Shown here: in pieces, positions 1 through 12,000 of the stretch | Position numbering within the stretch: the first letter of the stretch is position 1 | Layout of the letters: the number at the start of each line of letters is the position of its first letter | DNA from: Neodiprion pinetum | Taxonomy: Eukaryota; Arthropoda; Insecta; Hymenoptera; Diprionidae | DNA length: 64,000 nucleotides | Direction: 5' to 3' | Assembly (NCBI RefSeq): GCF_021155775.2 | Contig: NC_060234.1 | Span: forward strand, 2,046,001-2,110,000 | Made by a program: the position numbers and the translations under genes | Notes under the pieces: model-generated | Seen by the model: only the letters and a program-made list of their open reading frames with translations | Told to the model about the DNA's origin: nothing | Database searches by the model: none

Positions 1-18
1 TATATTAAATATGATATA

Positions 19-686
19 CAGGGTATCCTCTTTTAAAAAATATGCTTAGATACATCGAAAACTGTGTGTTAAGTTGAATAATTTTTTCGCGTAAAAATTT
101 TATATATGAAAGGGGGGCTCATCGGATGAGGATCTCAATTTTTGGGTCTTTTGTTTTTCAAACGAAATCTCATATTGTTTTATCGTATTTTCTTATTTCT
201 CATTGACAAGCGAGCAAGTTTTACTCCAAATTATTTTTTACTTTTCGTCTTCGAACAAGTCCAAAACATTATTCGAAGTTTTCTCGTGAAAATAGTGGCA
301 ATATGTGAATATTTGGGTAGAATTCAAAAAAAGAACTTGTTCTACGGTGAACCCCGAACTGTTCAACATTTAGAAGTGTTTTGGTGCTTGTTTGCGTTGT
401 TTGTTCAAATTCTGCTTATTGTAGCACTTGATCAGATTTTGGGCCTGTTCGAAAGACGAAAACAAAAAAACCGACTAGGAGTAAAACTGACTCACTTTTC
501 AATGAGATATAAACAAAATGCTATAAGAAATATGAGGTTCCATTTGAAAGACAAAAATTGGTCCCAGCAGAGTCCCCCGGACCCAAAAACTGGGATGCTC
601 GTCCGATAAGCCGAAACATATTTCAATCTAATGCTTAGTTTTCGACATATTTGAGTATATTTTCCCAAAAAAAATGGGACACCCAG
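19..686. mobile_element. TA-flanked nonautonomous TIR element (MITE/foldback)
   Basis: The ends read CAGGGTATCC at 19 and the complement of CTGGGTGTCCC at 686, and both are flanked by TA (17-18 and 687-688). The inverted arms run inward for about 210 bp on each side (roughly 19-232 and 478-686) and share blocks such as tcgaaaact, tttttgggtc and cagttttactcc or close variants. CAGGGT ends with a TA target are typical of Tc1/mariner-type MITEs. The 155-codon open frame at 142-609 lies inside the arms and starts at TTG, so it is not a gene. No transposase is present. Confidence 0.8.
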
Positions 687-2561
687 TACACGCATAAGGC
701 TGAGGGATCGTGACGTTGAAACGTCGAAAATGAGAACCTTACTCGACCTTTGAACCTCCACCTCCACCTCCACCCTCAACTCAGTCTCCGAATTCGCTTA
801 GCCTTACAGCTGCTTTGGATGCGAGAATGAAACCATTATGAGATGTATTTTTGGACGGCGGTGGGTCCTTCTTCGACCCGTTTTAAACCACGCATCGCCA
901 AACGATTTTCAAACCTGAACCCATCATCCTCCTCCTCCTCCTCCTCCGGCGTGCGCAACACCATCTCGAAACGCAGTTTTGACATCTCTGACATTTTGAC
1001 GAGCGCATGCATTCTCATGGTAATTCACAACCCTGTAGCTTGCTGCTTTGACTTCGATCCTCTATCTCTTTTTATCCATTACCCTCTTGCCAGCTTCTCG
1101 CGTTGAATCGTTCCTCTACTTCGTTCAAAGACGGACGGATCGATGGATGGAATGACTTTTAACGCCGTTTCTCATCAACTAGAGTCAGTTTTGTTGGTCA
1201 GGTTTTTTTTTTTTTCATGATTTACGGATAGTTGTTCAACCACTTGATAATGAATTTTTAACAAGGTGTTCGGAACTTGAAGCCCCTTGAATACAGATGT
1301 TCAATATCGACGTTTTAAGATGGTTTTAAGAAACCAAAATAGCGAATCCAATATGGCTGATTGGGAATGTAAAAAGTTATTCGATTCGCTTGAAATTTTA
1401 TAATCGGGGGGTTTTCGGGGTCGCTGAAAATAAATCCAACCTCGGAATTTTTAAATTTAAAATGGCGGAGTGTGTACATGAAAGTTGACGATGTTCGCTG
1501 ATATTAGATCCGCCATTTTGAATATAGAAAATTTCTCGGATCAGGTCCCATTTTTGAAATCAGTAATCTCGAGAACCCTTGAATACCCAACTGACGTTTC
1601 TTTTTAACTAACAGTCAATGGTACAACCATTACAGTACCATTATCTTACATGGTGCTAATATCAACTCTTAACGTGGCTGCAAATGTCTGTTTTACGTGG
1701 AATATACTTCGGTTCTTCGTGCGCTCTTATCGTATATCATTTATTTATATGTATAGGTATAGGTATAAATATTTGTACACACACACACACACACACAGAT
1801 ACACGTTTATTCCGGCCTCCGTTACAGATATAGATGCGTGTTTAACACGGTTGAAAGTGTTTTCAAGGGTGGCAGGGAAGTGCGTTTTGTAGTTGAACGA
1901 TCAAACGATTGTACATGTATGCGGTGTTATACTTCACGTATCTACAGGTACACGTATGTAACGTTTGTATGTATACGTGGTGTGTTTGGAAAAAAAAAAA
2001 AATAAAAAATAACGTGAATTATCGTATTTTGGGAAAGAATTTCATTCACTCGTATGCAACAATTTTGGGGCTTTTTGCGTCTCTGAATTTTTTGTGGCAA
2101 TCGTTGGATACAAAATATTAGTTTATGATGTACAGTTATTTGTTTTCTCTCATTGCGTTTTAGCGATCGCGTCCTCGTATTATAATTTATTTATACGCCA
2201 CGTGCAATGTATCTGTACGAGTAAATATATACCACATTTTTATGTACGTACAGGTATTATTATACCCATGCAAGGTGTAAATAAGTGCGCTGGTAATAAA
2301 TCGTCGGTATCTCCACGCGACAACGACGCCTATTTCTATAGGGTATATAAATGCGAAATCGTATGTATGTACATAGGGAAAATTCACTTTCGCAAAGGCG
2401 GTATTCTAATTACCTTAGATTTCGCGATCGTTTCTCACTTCACCCTCTATCTTGTAAAATGATCTTTCGCTGATTATTATACCGAAACCCTGCCTCGCAT
2501 ATTTGCAATTGCGAAAAAACACCCCACGCGAATCGGGCGCTGTTTATATTGAGCCGTGTCG
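687..2561. other. Noncoding DNA with a possible degraded repeat at 1260-1600
   Basis: No gene is supported. The stretch holds a (TCC)n run at 926-947, a (CA)n microsatellite at 1777-1797 and AT-rich simple sequence. About 1260-1600 contains gaatccaatatgg and gatccgccattttga, wording that looks like an old dispersed repeat. A similar gatattggattcg block appears near 62310. The repeat call is weak. Confidence 0.4.
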
Positions 2562-2663
2562 ACATTTTGTTGTTAATTTTCAATGAAAGAATTTTAAAAT
2601 GTTCCCGAAGCTATAAATAACAAACCCCTTGAACTCAAATCGCTCAAAGTGTTTTCATATTCT
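2562..2663 (+). mobile_element. Single-arm fragment of the 8541-9062 TIR family
   Basis: About 100 bp matches the right arm of the element at 8541-9062 in the same orientation. Both contain a near-identical actataaataacraa block followed by a cccttgaa-like block and agtgttttcat. The partner arm is missing, so this is a solo or truncated copy. A (GA)n microsatellite (2668-2693) follows directly. Confidence 0.6.
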
Positions 2664-3540
2664 TCAGAAGAGAGAGAGAGAGAGAGAGAGAGAAAAAAAA
2701 AACTCCCCTTAAAAATAATCTGTGGTGAAAAAAAGTTCGTTCGGTACATGGTTGGTGGTCTTGCGCAGGATGGGCGGGGATGTTTTGATCGCTTGTGAAA
2801 GTGGCTGAAAATAAGAAGTGAATGGAAAAGAGAGAAATAAAAATAAATAAATAAAAACAAAAAAATATCCCTATGCGAAAGTAACGAAAGACAAGTGAAA
2901 GTAAAGGTGAAGAAGGAGGGAGAAAAAAAACAAATTCTTCCCAACCATATATGTTATACATATATAATATATATATATATATGCACACGGGTATGACACA
3001 AGGGGCGAGTTTGAAAGGGCGAAACGTTTTTCCCTTTCCTCCGTGCGAAGTGGACGCTACTGCCTGCACGGAGTTACGAAATGCGGGGCGGGTTTGCCCT
3101 GCACTTAAGGGTGACTGGCCTACAGGCTCAGGGACGAGGGGTGCGATTGAAAAGCCCCGTTTAGCTGGGGTGCGGCGAGAAACGATTGTTTGAAACTTGC
3201 GGGGCGTCGTTTCTCGATTTCTAAATGGAGGGGGAGGGTGGGGATGCTTTTTTTAATACACCGTGGAAATTCGAGGATTAAACGATATGCTCCGCGGGTT
3301 GATTTTCAGCGATTGTTAATGCTTTGTCGAATTTGAATTTATGAAACGAGAAGTAATTAGAAGAGTAAAAGTAATTGTAACGGAGAAAAAAACGAAAAGT
3401 ATAAAGTATCGATAAGGGAGGATATTTTTTTTTTTTTGGTCCTTAGAAAGTTCAGTTTTTAGGCGTTGATTTGTTTATCATAAGCATGGCGATTTTTTTT
3501 CTTTTCGATACACCTCTTTTTGAAACAATTTTTTTGAAGA
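2664..3540. other. Noncoding DNA with microsatellites
   Basis: Contains (GA)n at 2668-2693, an (AT)n run near 2965-2982, and a GC-richer patch at about 2990-3240 with short uninformative open frames in several frames. No splice-bounded exon or known motif was recognised. Confidence 0.4.
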
Positions 3541-3812
3541 AAAGTATCGGTTTCGGTTGAAAATCACTTTTTCTAATATCAAAGAGTCTCGATGTTTTCA
3601 GACCTGGAAAATCCGAATAATAGGTTTTTAAAAAAATGTCAGTTTTTCGGAACGAAGGATCGATGAAGAAATTTAAAACTTACAGGATCTTAGAGTCAAA
3701 TGATGGGCATGAAGATATTTCCGTGTTCCGTTCAATTTGGACTTCCGGTTCTACCGGAAATACATAGATATTCAATGCTTTACCAACAAATCTATACTTT
3801 TTCTTCCTTAAT
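3541..3812 (+). repeat. Dispersed repeat, copy 1 (partner at 22600-22868, inverted)
   Basis: This segment matches the reverse complement of 22600-22868 over about 270 bp. Shared landmarks, in order, are gaaaatcactttttcta, a gttttc-to-aaaatcc interval, ttcaatttgga or aatttgaac, ctaccggaaata, gatattca and atactttttcttcctt. Two diverged copies in opposite orientation 19 kb apart fit an old transposable element. No coding capacity or clear TIRs are visible. Confidence 0.65.
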
Positions 3813-5646
3813 ACTTCTTCCCAATAAGCGATCATGTTATTCCCAGTTTATACAATTATATTGAAACAATTAGATTAAGATTTTGTTCTTTACAGTTTTT
3901 TATTTTCAATGCTTCTTTTATATTTTTTTCATTTGGGTGCTCGCTTATTTTCGAGATCATCAAAGAACAAATTGTTTTCTCTGCATTCGTTTCCTTTTTT
4001 TTTTTTTTAGAGAATCTCGGTAAGTTTTTCATTTTCATGGATAGATCTTGGCGCGAGTCTTCATGTAATCAACATCGATTTTTCACATTTCTTGATCTTC
4101 TTTATCATCTTGAATCGCTTCAGAATTTTTTTTGTTTTGTTTTTGTGATCAGTAAAAATAAATTCACAAACCAGTCAATCAAACGAGAAAATTATTGTAA
4201 ATTAAATGATCACCTGACGGATCGAATTAATCTTTCCAAATTCATATACTTTTGACAAAATATTTTTAGAAAAATTTTTGAAAAATAATCGTCTGCTTTA
4301 ATACTATATTCAGAATATTTTCGCAACCTATGATACGTACCAAAAAATTTCCTTTTTTTTTGCCGAGTGAATTTCGAAGTACCAGCCAAAAGATACGGAT
4401 CGGGAATATTAAATATATGTATTCCCATATTCAGAGAAAAGTATTAAGAAAAAATTGGATGTGTGAGTGAGTGAGTAAGAGAGAGATGAGAGGACATTGA
4501 TCGGTTTACCGTGAAAGTGTACGCGGTAGTGCAGCTTGATGTTTGAGACTTCGCTTCGGTCCCACACACACGCACACACACACACGTACATACGTGTGGA
4601 TATACACGTGTGTAAAAAGCGGAGAGCTGAGAAGACTTTGATAAATCGAGTTTCAAGTTTTTCGCCAACAGACTTACTCGATTTCATCCCGAAGGATTCA
4701 GCTCCACCTATACATGTAAATATAATACACAATGCGCTCTCCTCTTCTAACCTGTATGCCACGTGCGTGGTATGCTCAGCCGTGTATCATATTGAGTGGC
4801 GTCTATTCACGCGCTAGAAATCAGAATTTCCAATAGAAAAAAAAAATATACTCCCACCTTACGTACATGTAATATTTGACATTTATTCGCAATCGAATCG
4901 TTGTACATGCGGGCAAAGGAAATAAAAATATTACCGCAACGTAATTTCGATTCTCATTTGAATTTTTTTGCGATAGTAATAATAACAATAACAATAATAA
5001 TAAAAATTGACACGAATTGAAAATTGGTATTACAGTCAAGTATTATCCACTGGGATACATTTGACGATACATGTTACTATTATCCATGAACCATTGTGAG
5101 ATATATCTTGGATAGTTCATGGAAAGACAATTTACCAAATGTCTGTTGTACTTCTGACAGATTTTGAAGGAAATTGAAGTTTTTTTTTTTTGTTCAAATA
5201 GAAAAAAAAATGAAAATACGTTTTTTCGAGCAGTCTTCTTTCAACTCGGTCGAATTATTGCTGTGACGGTTTTTTCGGTTTTCTTTTCGAGCATCCGTAC
5301 ACTTGTCGATTGTATCTTCAATATCCATTTACATACATATACTATAGTATGTGGATACATCTTTGCCCGCTCACTTACTCGAGGGAATTGCTTCGGAGGT
5401 ATTGCACCGTTTTATTTAGCGAGTTCCTTTTTTTATAATCGGTATTTCTGTAGGTTTTTTGATAGCTTCTCGTCGCAATCAATTTACAACTTTCTTCAGC
5501 CCACGATCACTTAATATATAAATATATATATATATGTATGAGGACTTTGAATAACTTAGGAAAGAATAGATTTATCATGAAATGAAAACAGGGCTTTTTT
5601 AAAGAGCGTTCAATTCTCTAGAAAAATATGTCTGTGAATATGTCAG
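3813..5646. other. Noncoding AT-rich DNA
   Basis: Holds poly(T) runs, a (CA)-type microsatellite at about 4563-4585 and AT repeats near 5515-5537. All open frames are short and low-complexity. The left edge of the 1.23-kb duplicated block (5647) closes this stretch without any visible element end. Confidence 0.4.
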
Positions 5647-5931
5647 TTTTATTTTTCAACGCAACGTGTTGCAGGGTGGAATACATATTGTTGTTACTAT
5701 TGTTATTATCGTTGTTACAAATTAGACATGTTTTTTCACATCTTCAGTTTCGGTGTTTGAATTCAAGCTGTATTTGAACAGGATACTGGAACGCAGATCG
5801 CAGGTAAAACTTGCGCGTAACTCGGTCGAAGGTGTGAAGATTCATTTATGTGTATATATGTAAGTCTGCATACGTATGCGTCGCGTTGAAACGAGACACG
5901 GCTGACAATCAGTTTTCGATCGGTAACTGAT

Positions 5932-6030
5932 CTAGTCAGTTTTGATTTTGCCATTTGAGGCATCAGCGACGGCAAAGATCGCGCCAAAGACTCCAACGGT
6001 CAGAATCAGCAACAGCTTGATCGAATTCAT
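5932..6030 (-). CDS. 32-aa secreted mini-precursor, copy A1
   Basis: On the minus strand, ATG at 6030 opens 32 codons to TAG at 5932. Residues 2-23 are a hydrophobic signal peptide (KLLLILTV core). Cleavage after ADA would leave only SNGKIKTD. Signal, promoter, exon 1 and 3' flank match the 81-aa gene at 27957, but the acidic mature part is absent. The 5' UTR is split: exon 1 at about 6149-6110, intron 6109-6032 (GTAAGT to CGCAG), then C-ATG. This start is preferred because all family members keep it one base after the acceptor. AATAAA lies at 5653-5648. It is either a mini-peptide gene or a relic that lost its mature part. No known family was recognised. Confidence 0.6.
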   Translation of the reverse strand: MNSIKLLLILTVGVFGAIFAVADASNGKIKTD

Positions 6031-6109
6031 GCTGCGAAAGTACAAGGATTATTTATCGTTTGTCACTCGTCGAGGAAGGTGGCCGATTTTAGCGAGGCTT
6101 TTGACTTAC

Positions 6110-6180
6110 TTTGATGATTTTAGCGGGTCAACGAAGATTTTCCAACTATGCTCTATGCCCGCATTTCTGTCGTTTATATA
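6110..6180 (-). promoter_or_regulatory. Core promoter and noncoding exon 1 of A1
   Basis: TATATAA lies at 6180-6174 (minus). The expected start is at TAGTTGG, about 6149, some 31 bp downstream. Exon 1 runs to 6110 and ends in atcaaa, followed by the donor GTAAGT. About 100 bp upstream of the TATA box resembles the promoter of the palindrome genes (gcgtcgaaacgc against gcgtcgcaacgc), so the promoter is conserved across the family. Confidence 0.65.
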
Positions 6181-7179
6181 CCCGCGTGTTTGCCGCGTCG
6201 AAACGCTTCGCGTCCTCAGACACGGGCAATAATTATTTTACCGTTGGCGATAAAAGCGGCGCGATCGTGTCGAACGCGTAAAAATTGCGACAGAAAAGAC
6301 GAAATGATAATAAAATTTGCCGACAGTAATAACTTTATCAATCCCGAAGCAAGCCTGTGAATAATTATCGCGAACACGGTTCTTCGATACGCGTCGACCT
6401 TCGTTTATAAGCTCGAATCGCTTCCCCTTATCACAGGATTCAATCTCTCTGCAATGATTGTGGATGTTTGGTGGACCTGGAGGGCTGCGAATTCCGTCGC
6501 ATATTACACACTCGGGTCGCAATAAGGGTGAAGCTCTACCGATGATCGAAGGCTACACCCTCCAGGCGTTGCATGCAAGTATTCTTTGCCGATCAGCCCG
6601 CCGAGAATTTCACTTCATCTCCGTACGACGAATCCCGTCGCCGCCAAATTTTCATCGGCCCTTTGTCGTTGTTGTTGTATTTTCTCGTCATTCGGGACAA
6701 TTTGGTGGATGAGAAACTTTTCCGGAGGTGTTTTCGTTCCTACGAATTGAGCATTTTTTTCTCTTCGTCGGAAAAATTATCGTCTCGGTAAGTTCCTGAT
6801 CGTGTCGCACGATCTTGGCGTAAAATTTTATCACGCGGCGTGTACGATTCGAACGCTTCTTATCATTTTCGTTTGGAGTACTTCCCGAACGACTGCAGAG
6901 TCGCTGCAGCGGCGTGAGTTCAAGATAAGAATTTCAATCGTATTGCAGGACACGTTATTTTTAGGCAGGAAAGTTTTCGTAAACGGATTGGAAATGTGAA
7001 GCGTCGTCCGCGAAATCTTTTCCAAATATTGTGAAAAAAAATAAGTTGAAAAATTAAAAAACTGAATGCATCCGCATTTAAGAAATTCTCAATCCCTGGA
7101 TTATCCAATATCCAGGCACTAAGCGCACGATTCATCGATTAGAATATTTTGAAATGAAAATTTTAAGGATAATAGGCAA
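6181..7179. other. Upstream region of A1 and diverged continuation of the duplication
   Basis: 6181-6876 is the upstream half of the duplicated block. Its short open frames (such as those at 6458-6712 and 6238-6522) are merely copied with it. From 6877 to about 7050 the sequence is still alignable to 21499-21670 but with many differences, for example around caggacacgttatttt. Nothing else is recognised to 7179. Confidence 0.5.
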
Positions 7180-7410
7180 AAGAACAATTTCTCACACACG
7201 CGCAACATTATTTCCAACGAGCTGTGTCTTTTTGCACGGTTGAAGATATATCGTTTTTATTTTTTTTATTACTGTTGTTGTAAATTAAACATTTTCGTCA
7301 CTCGTTCCAATCGTTATTCAGGTTGTATATTTGAACAGGATATTCTTACACAGATTTCAGATGAAACTCTTATCTACCTTAGTTCAAAACATGAATATCG
7401 AGGTACATGT
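7180..7410 (-). pseudogene. Isolated 3'-flank fragment of the secreted-peptide family
   Basis: This stretch is a diverged copy of the downstream region of A1/A2. It shares gaacaattt with a following cacacacgcgc or cacatacgcgc, then ttattattactgttgttgtaa-like sequence, then tatttgaacaggatat with an acagat block. It lies where the 3' end of another minus-strand member would lie, but no signal peptide or acceptor was found in the following 500 bp. It probably records a lost gene next to A1. Confidence 0.5.
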
Positions 7411-8540
7411 TTTCAAACGATCTGTCTTTATTACTTTTTTCTTTAACCCACCAGTAACGAAACTCAAATTTCTTTCAATCTTTGAACGACTGTAATTTCT
7501 CGTATAAACGTAATTCATTTCGCGTGGAGTTGTACAACTTCACAACGAACAGAAATATGGAAAAGAGCGAGAGGAAATTGTGCTGCATGCTTTGTATTTT
7601 GCAATATCCGGAAGTCAGCTCGCGTTTTCTCGTCCGCAGCACAGGATGCAGTTGTTAGTCGTGAGGGTGATGCGAGTGATTCTGCACTGCAGCTACCGCC
7701 GCATCCAATCACGCGGAAACTCTTTGCCCTGTGAGAGTAGAGCCGGGCGATTGCAAAGTTCCTTTGACGAACGGCGTCCGATATTTTCACCGTGCAGAGA
7801 AAAAGCGCGAGCGGAGAAAAACGACTTGGCGGAACGAGAAGGAAGGTGATAAACGAAGCGGTAAACGTTGCAATTTCAATTGAGAAACTTTTAGAGCAAA
7901 CTCTCAGTGAGTTTTGCAACGAAGAGTCGGTTCATTTGTAAAGACGGTTTTGTCAAGAAACCTACCTTGTATCTACCTTAAAGGTTATACTAGGGACGAA
8001 CCAAGAAGCGAAAGAGGAAGATTTAAAGGGTGGGGTTAAATACATACTAGGGGAATTTATCCTCGACCCTCCGCTAAGCACGCAAGCTAGTTTAGCCCTA
8101 CAGCAGCCAGCGTTAAAGGCGAGGATCGTAAAGTTAATCACTGTGTGGCGATAAAAGTTGCTATAAATCATAATGAATGGAGAGTGAAGCGAGTCAGCTA
8201 GTCGAGAAAGTTGGACGGATAGAGAAAGAGGAGAAGGTACGAAAGGAGAAAAGCCTCGCCGGTGGTTAAACATATTATGTATGTACCTTACACACCTCGT
8301 TGGGAGACAATTTTCACGGGCACAATGGACTTGACGGGTCAGGTTGACGAACGTTTTTCATTCCGTGGAATAGGGCTAAATTGGCTGGTTTTTTCCATCA
8401 GGGTTAAGGAAATTAGAATGACGATGGCAGTGATAGCGATTAATTTTGAGAAAAATTGTCTACAACGTTGAAACGACGAAGGTGCAGAAATGATTTCAGT
8501 CTTTACGAACAGTATTCTTTTTTTTTATTTTTTGGAATGC
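7411..8540. other. Noncoding DNA, no gene recognised
   Basis: A GC-richer patch at 7570-7850 has open frames on both strands (7515-7919 minus, 7580-7849 plus) without motifs or splice context. It could be regulatory. Nothing more can be supported. Confidence 0.35.
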
Positions 8541-9062
8541 AATGAAAACACTTGAAGCAATTTGGGTTTAAGGGATTTATTATTCATAGTGTCAATAAAG
8601 ATTTTATAATTTTTTCATTGAAATTAACAACAAAATGACGGCATGCCGCATATAAGTAGCTAACGACTCCGAACTCGAGGGCTTTTGCGATGGCAGATCT
8701 TCTGACATCACTGTTCAACTTGTAACAGATGGGTAAACTTTTATGATTAAAAACATCTTTTTGAGGTTCGAGTTCGCGGCCGAAATGTTGGAAAAAAAAA
8801 AAAAATTCACATATATACGATTACGAATAAAAAATTGTTGAAAGAATTTGTATAAAAAAATGTTGGGATTGAAGTACAAAAATCTAGTCATGAGCTCGAA
8901 TCGATGAACAATCTGCGCTACCGGATTGAAAACGTGGCCGTTCGTTATTTACATGCGGCATGCCGCCATTTTGTTATCAATTGTAATGAAAAAATTCGAA
9001 AATGTTTTTGAAACTATAAATAACGAAGCCCTGAAATTCAAATTGCTTAAAGTGTTTTCATT
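8541..9062. mobile_element. TIR element with ~110-bp arms
   Basis: The left arm (8541-8652) and right arm (8952-9062) are inverted copies. Both share gaaaacact, aagcaattt, tttttcatt, aacaaaatg and the terminal palindrome gcggcatgccgc or gcatgccgcat. The interior is short, AT-rich and noncoding. This is a nonautonomous foldback or MITE. A solo arm of the same family lies at 2562-2663. Confidence 0.75.
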
Positions 9063-12000
9063 TTCTTTAAAAAAAAATTCGAAAATATGTATGATCTTCG
9101 ACCGTCTCAGCTGCATCCTCTTTCCCCTTATACGTCATTGCAAATTCTCTGATTCAGACTTCCACGTTGTTGCATTATTTCTAAGTACGATGAAATCTTT
9201 TGAAAATCCGTGAAACTCACTGGTATAATTTGACAAACTGGTGGATGGTGCTTCGGATGGGGGTCGGGGAAGAAGCGAGCAGGTATCCGAACCTAACTAA
9301 CTCAAGTATCTGTACGTATAGGCGAGGTTCGAAGGGATAAACGATGACGGAACCGTGACGGAGACGACGACGAGGACGGCCTCATGCAGGGTGAACGAGG
9401 AATAATAATAAGCTTGTCGTTAACATCACGCGGCACTTAGTGCTTTGATATTGAAATTATGATGGTTTTTATTACGCTTCCATGCGGCGTCCCAAGCGTC
9501 CAGCTCAACACGCTTGTCCACCACACCACGCTTCTTCTTCTTCTTCTTCTTCTTCTTCTTCTTTTGGCTTTGCTTTGCTTCGAGCTGGCTCGCGCGAGGA
9601 TGAAGAGGGGGAGAAAAAGCCCGCGAGCTATCTCTAGTGGTACTCGTTGGGTCCTGACAAGTTCAAGTGGCTGGATAAGTTAGGGTTTTTAGATTGCGTG
9701 CCTCGATAGATCGTTACGACGATGGCGATGACGAGGATGCCGATGATGCCACTTCTGCGCCGCGGCGAGTCCCACGCGCCGAACACACGTTGAGTCTTTT
9801 CACCATTTCACTGATTAATCGACCCGCCATGTCGGTATATCAATGAATTTATTACCGGGGTTAAAACACCGGGCGGGTGTTGCCTCCTAGGAGGAACACA
9901 TTCGGTCAGGGCTTAAGTCATATCGAGTTTGGAGGGGTTTTTTAACGACTAGAATAACGTGTCGACTTTCACACTTTTCGTGTTCTGGCCACGAGATTAT
10001 ATATATTATTGGACCTTAACACGGAATTCAACTTTTCCTGTCTACAAGCATACTCGACGCCTTCAAGCACGCGACAAATCGTTTATACGGTAGTAAATTT
10101 CGATTTAGAATCATTGTCGCTGCTGGTATATTCCACGCATGCGGTGCCTTAGGTCGCAGTCGTTGGTAATGGTTTATATCCCCATCATTCTACTCAATCC
10201 CTCTATACCCTTGTAACATTCTTCCCAAGGCACCGATGAATGGATTAAGACTTTGCACTTTTACGAATCAATTAGACCTGTCAAATCGACACGTAAAGTA
10301 CTTTGTGCCACATGACGGCAGAGGTTATGAAATTTCCAAAACTTTTGCCCGAATCTCTGAGATTTCTTTGAGAATGATTTGGGTTCAAAGTAAATACATA
10401 CGCCCGATATACGTGACAGTGGATCGAAGAGTCCGAACATGCAAGGGCAGCAGACCTGATTCAATTGTTTGTTCAGCCCGGTGTCAAACGCACCCCGAAC
10501 GCCGGCCGGTATGCTCTTTTTTTCTTTCCAATTCGATTTTCTCCTTTCTTTACTTTACCGTTTCGTTACGAACTCTAACCCCCTTTCATTTCATTTCGTC
10601 CTGACGCCACGCGTCGCCGGTCACCGAAGTGCCTCCTCTCTCCACGTTCGTGCCCATCATCGGGTCGCGCCTAAAATCCAAACTGTATCCGTTCTGGACC
10701 CGAGTGAATGAGGGCCCCCCGTTGATTCTTCTCTTTCTCTGTTCATTCGCCACATCTGTGGACTTCGGCATCCTGCAACGTCGAGCTAAAGGGCGTCGGG
10801 AGACTAGAGTATCTGCAGTTGGGTCTGGTTTTGGCACTGACTCCATGCTGCACCGACAGATGTGTCCCTTTAGTCTCCCCGATCGTGCAGTTAACGGAGT
10901 CAAAAGAAACTTTCATTCGGTTACTCGTCGTCAATATCACGTGTTTTGTCACAGTGAAGATGCGGGTTGAGATTGTCGTGAAATAAGCGATGCTTCGTGT
11001 TATTAGATTAATTTATTCACTCCTAAAGTGAGAGGGTCAAAAAAAATTCGGACCACTGATTGAATTTAGAAGCTTTGAAATCCGATTGACAAGGTTGATG
11101 AACACTTTAGGTACTTTTCTTTACCATGCTTATCCTGAATTAATCTTAAATCATTCTACGGTGATGACTAATCGTAGGAACATCAAGCTGATTGTCAGAG
11201 TGAAAAAAAATTACTCATCCTGACCAATGTTGTGAAAGTACGTATATTGATGGGTTGGTTTGAAAAATCAAACCGAGACCTGGGGAATAACTAGGGTTTA
11301 GGTTTTTTCCTACTCTCTGCAACTAATGGAGCCACAATCCCCTCCTGATTCCTTCTCATCTTTTGCAGTCTTCTCTGTATGGTCGTATATATAGTCTATT
11401 CCCCATTCTCGTCCCCTTTCAGATTGCGGGATTAACGATGCTAATATAGTAATAAAGGAAACTCGGGCCGTAAAGGATACTCGTTCTACATATATCTGCG
11501 CTTTATGGCTACTCATCAATCGATTATTCGTCATCACTTCGTATCCTATTATCTTTCTTTTGATACTTGGTTTTTTCCTGTTTAACCTCCTCTTGTAATG
11601 CTAGAAAAGTTTGGTCGTTTTTACGATACGCTTGGGGAAAGAAAAACAATGTTGAAGAAGCGATAACAGGAGGTTGAATAAGGCTTTCGCTTTTTGATGC
11701 AAGGTAGGCGGTGTAATCGTAGAACATCATGGAAACCAAAACCGAGAGAGTCCTGGACGAATTATTGTTTTGACTTGAATCTGAAATCCTGGTTTTGCGA
11801 ACAGGCGTCTCATCGCCAGTTTGCATACATTCAGCAATTTCACTTTATAAAATTGCGTCTCGTCGTCGTTGTCGATTTCATTTCACCGGTGGCTTGGTAG
11901 GAAATTAATACACTAAAGGATGTACAGAACGTCGTCGAAACAAAAGACCCATGAGGTTGTAGGAGGAAAGGGACTATCAGGCGTCATTTCAAACTTCCAT

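Larger units (their letters stand above)
5647..6876. repeat. Near-identical duplicated block, copy 1 (partner 20269-21498)
   Basis: This block is nearly identical to 20269-21498 at a constant offset of 14622 bp. Only isolated substitutions were seen, for example T at 6586 against C in the partner. It carries a complete 32-aa secreted-peptide gene with promoter and poly(A) signal. On the right, homology continues past 6876 at clearly lower identity to about 7050. On the left it stops at 5647, next to the AATAAA signal (5648-5653, minus). A recent duplication, or gene conversion of an older one, would explain the abrupt identity step. Confidence 0.9.

Noticed and set aside
142..609. 155-codon plus-strand open frame
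   Set aside because: It lies within the inverted arms of the 19-686 TIR element, starts at TTG and has no motif.
5763..5996. 77-codon minus-strand frame overlapping A1 (repeated at 20385-20618)
   Set aside because: It is a different frame from the leader-encoding ATG and is duplicated only because the whole block is.
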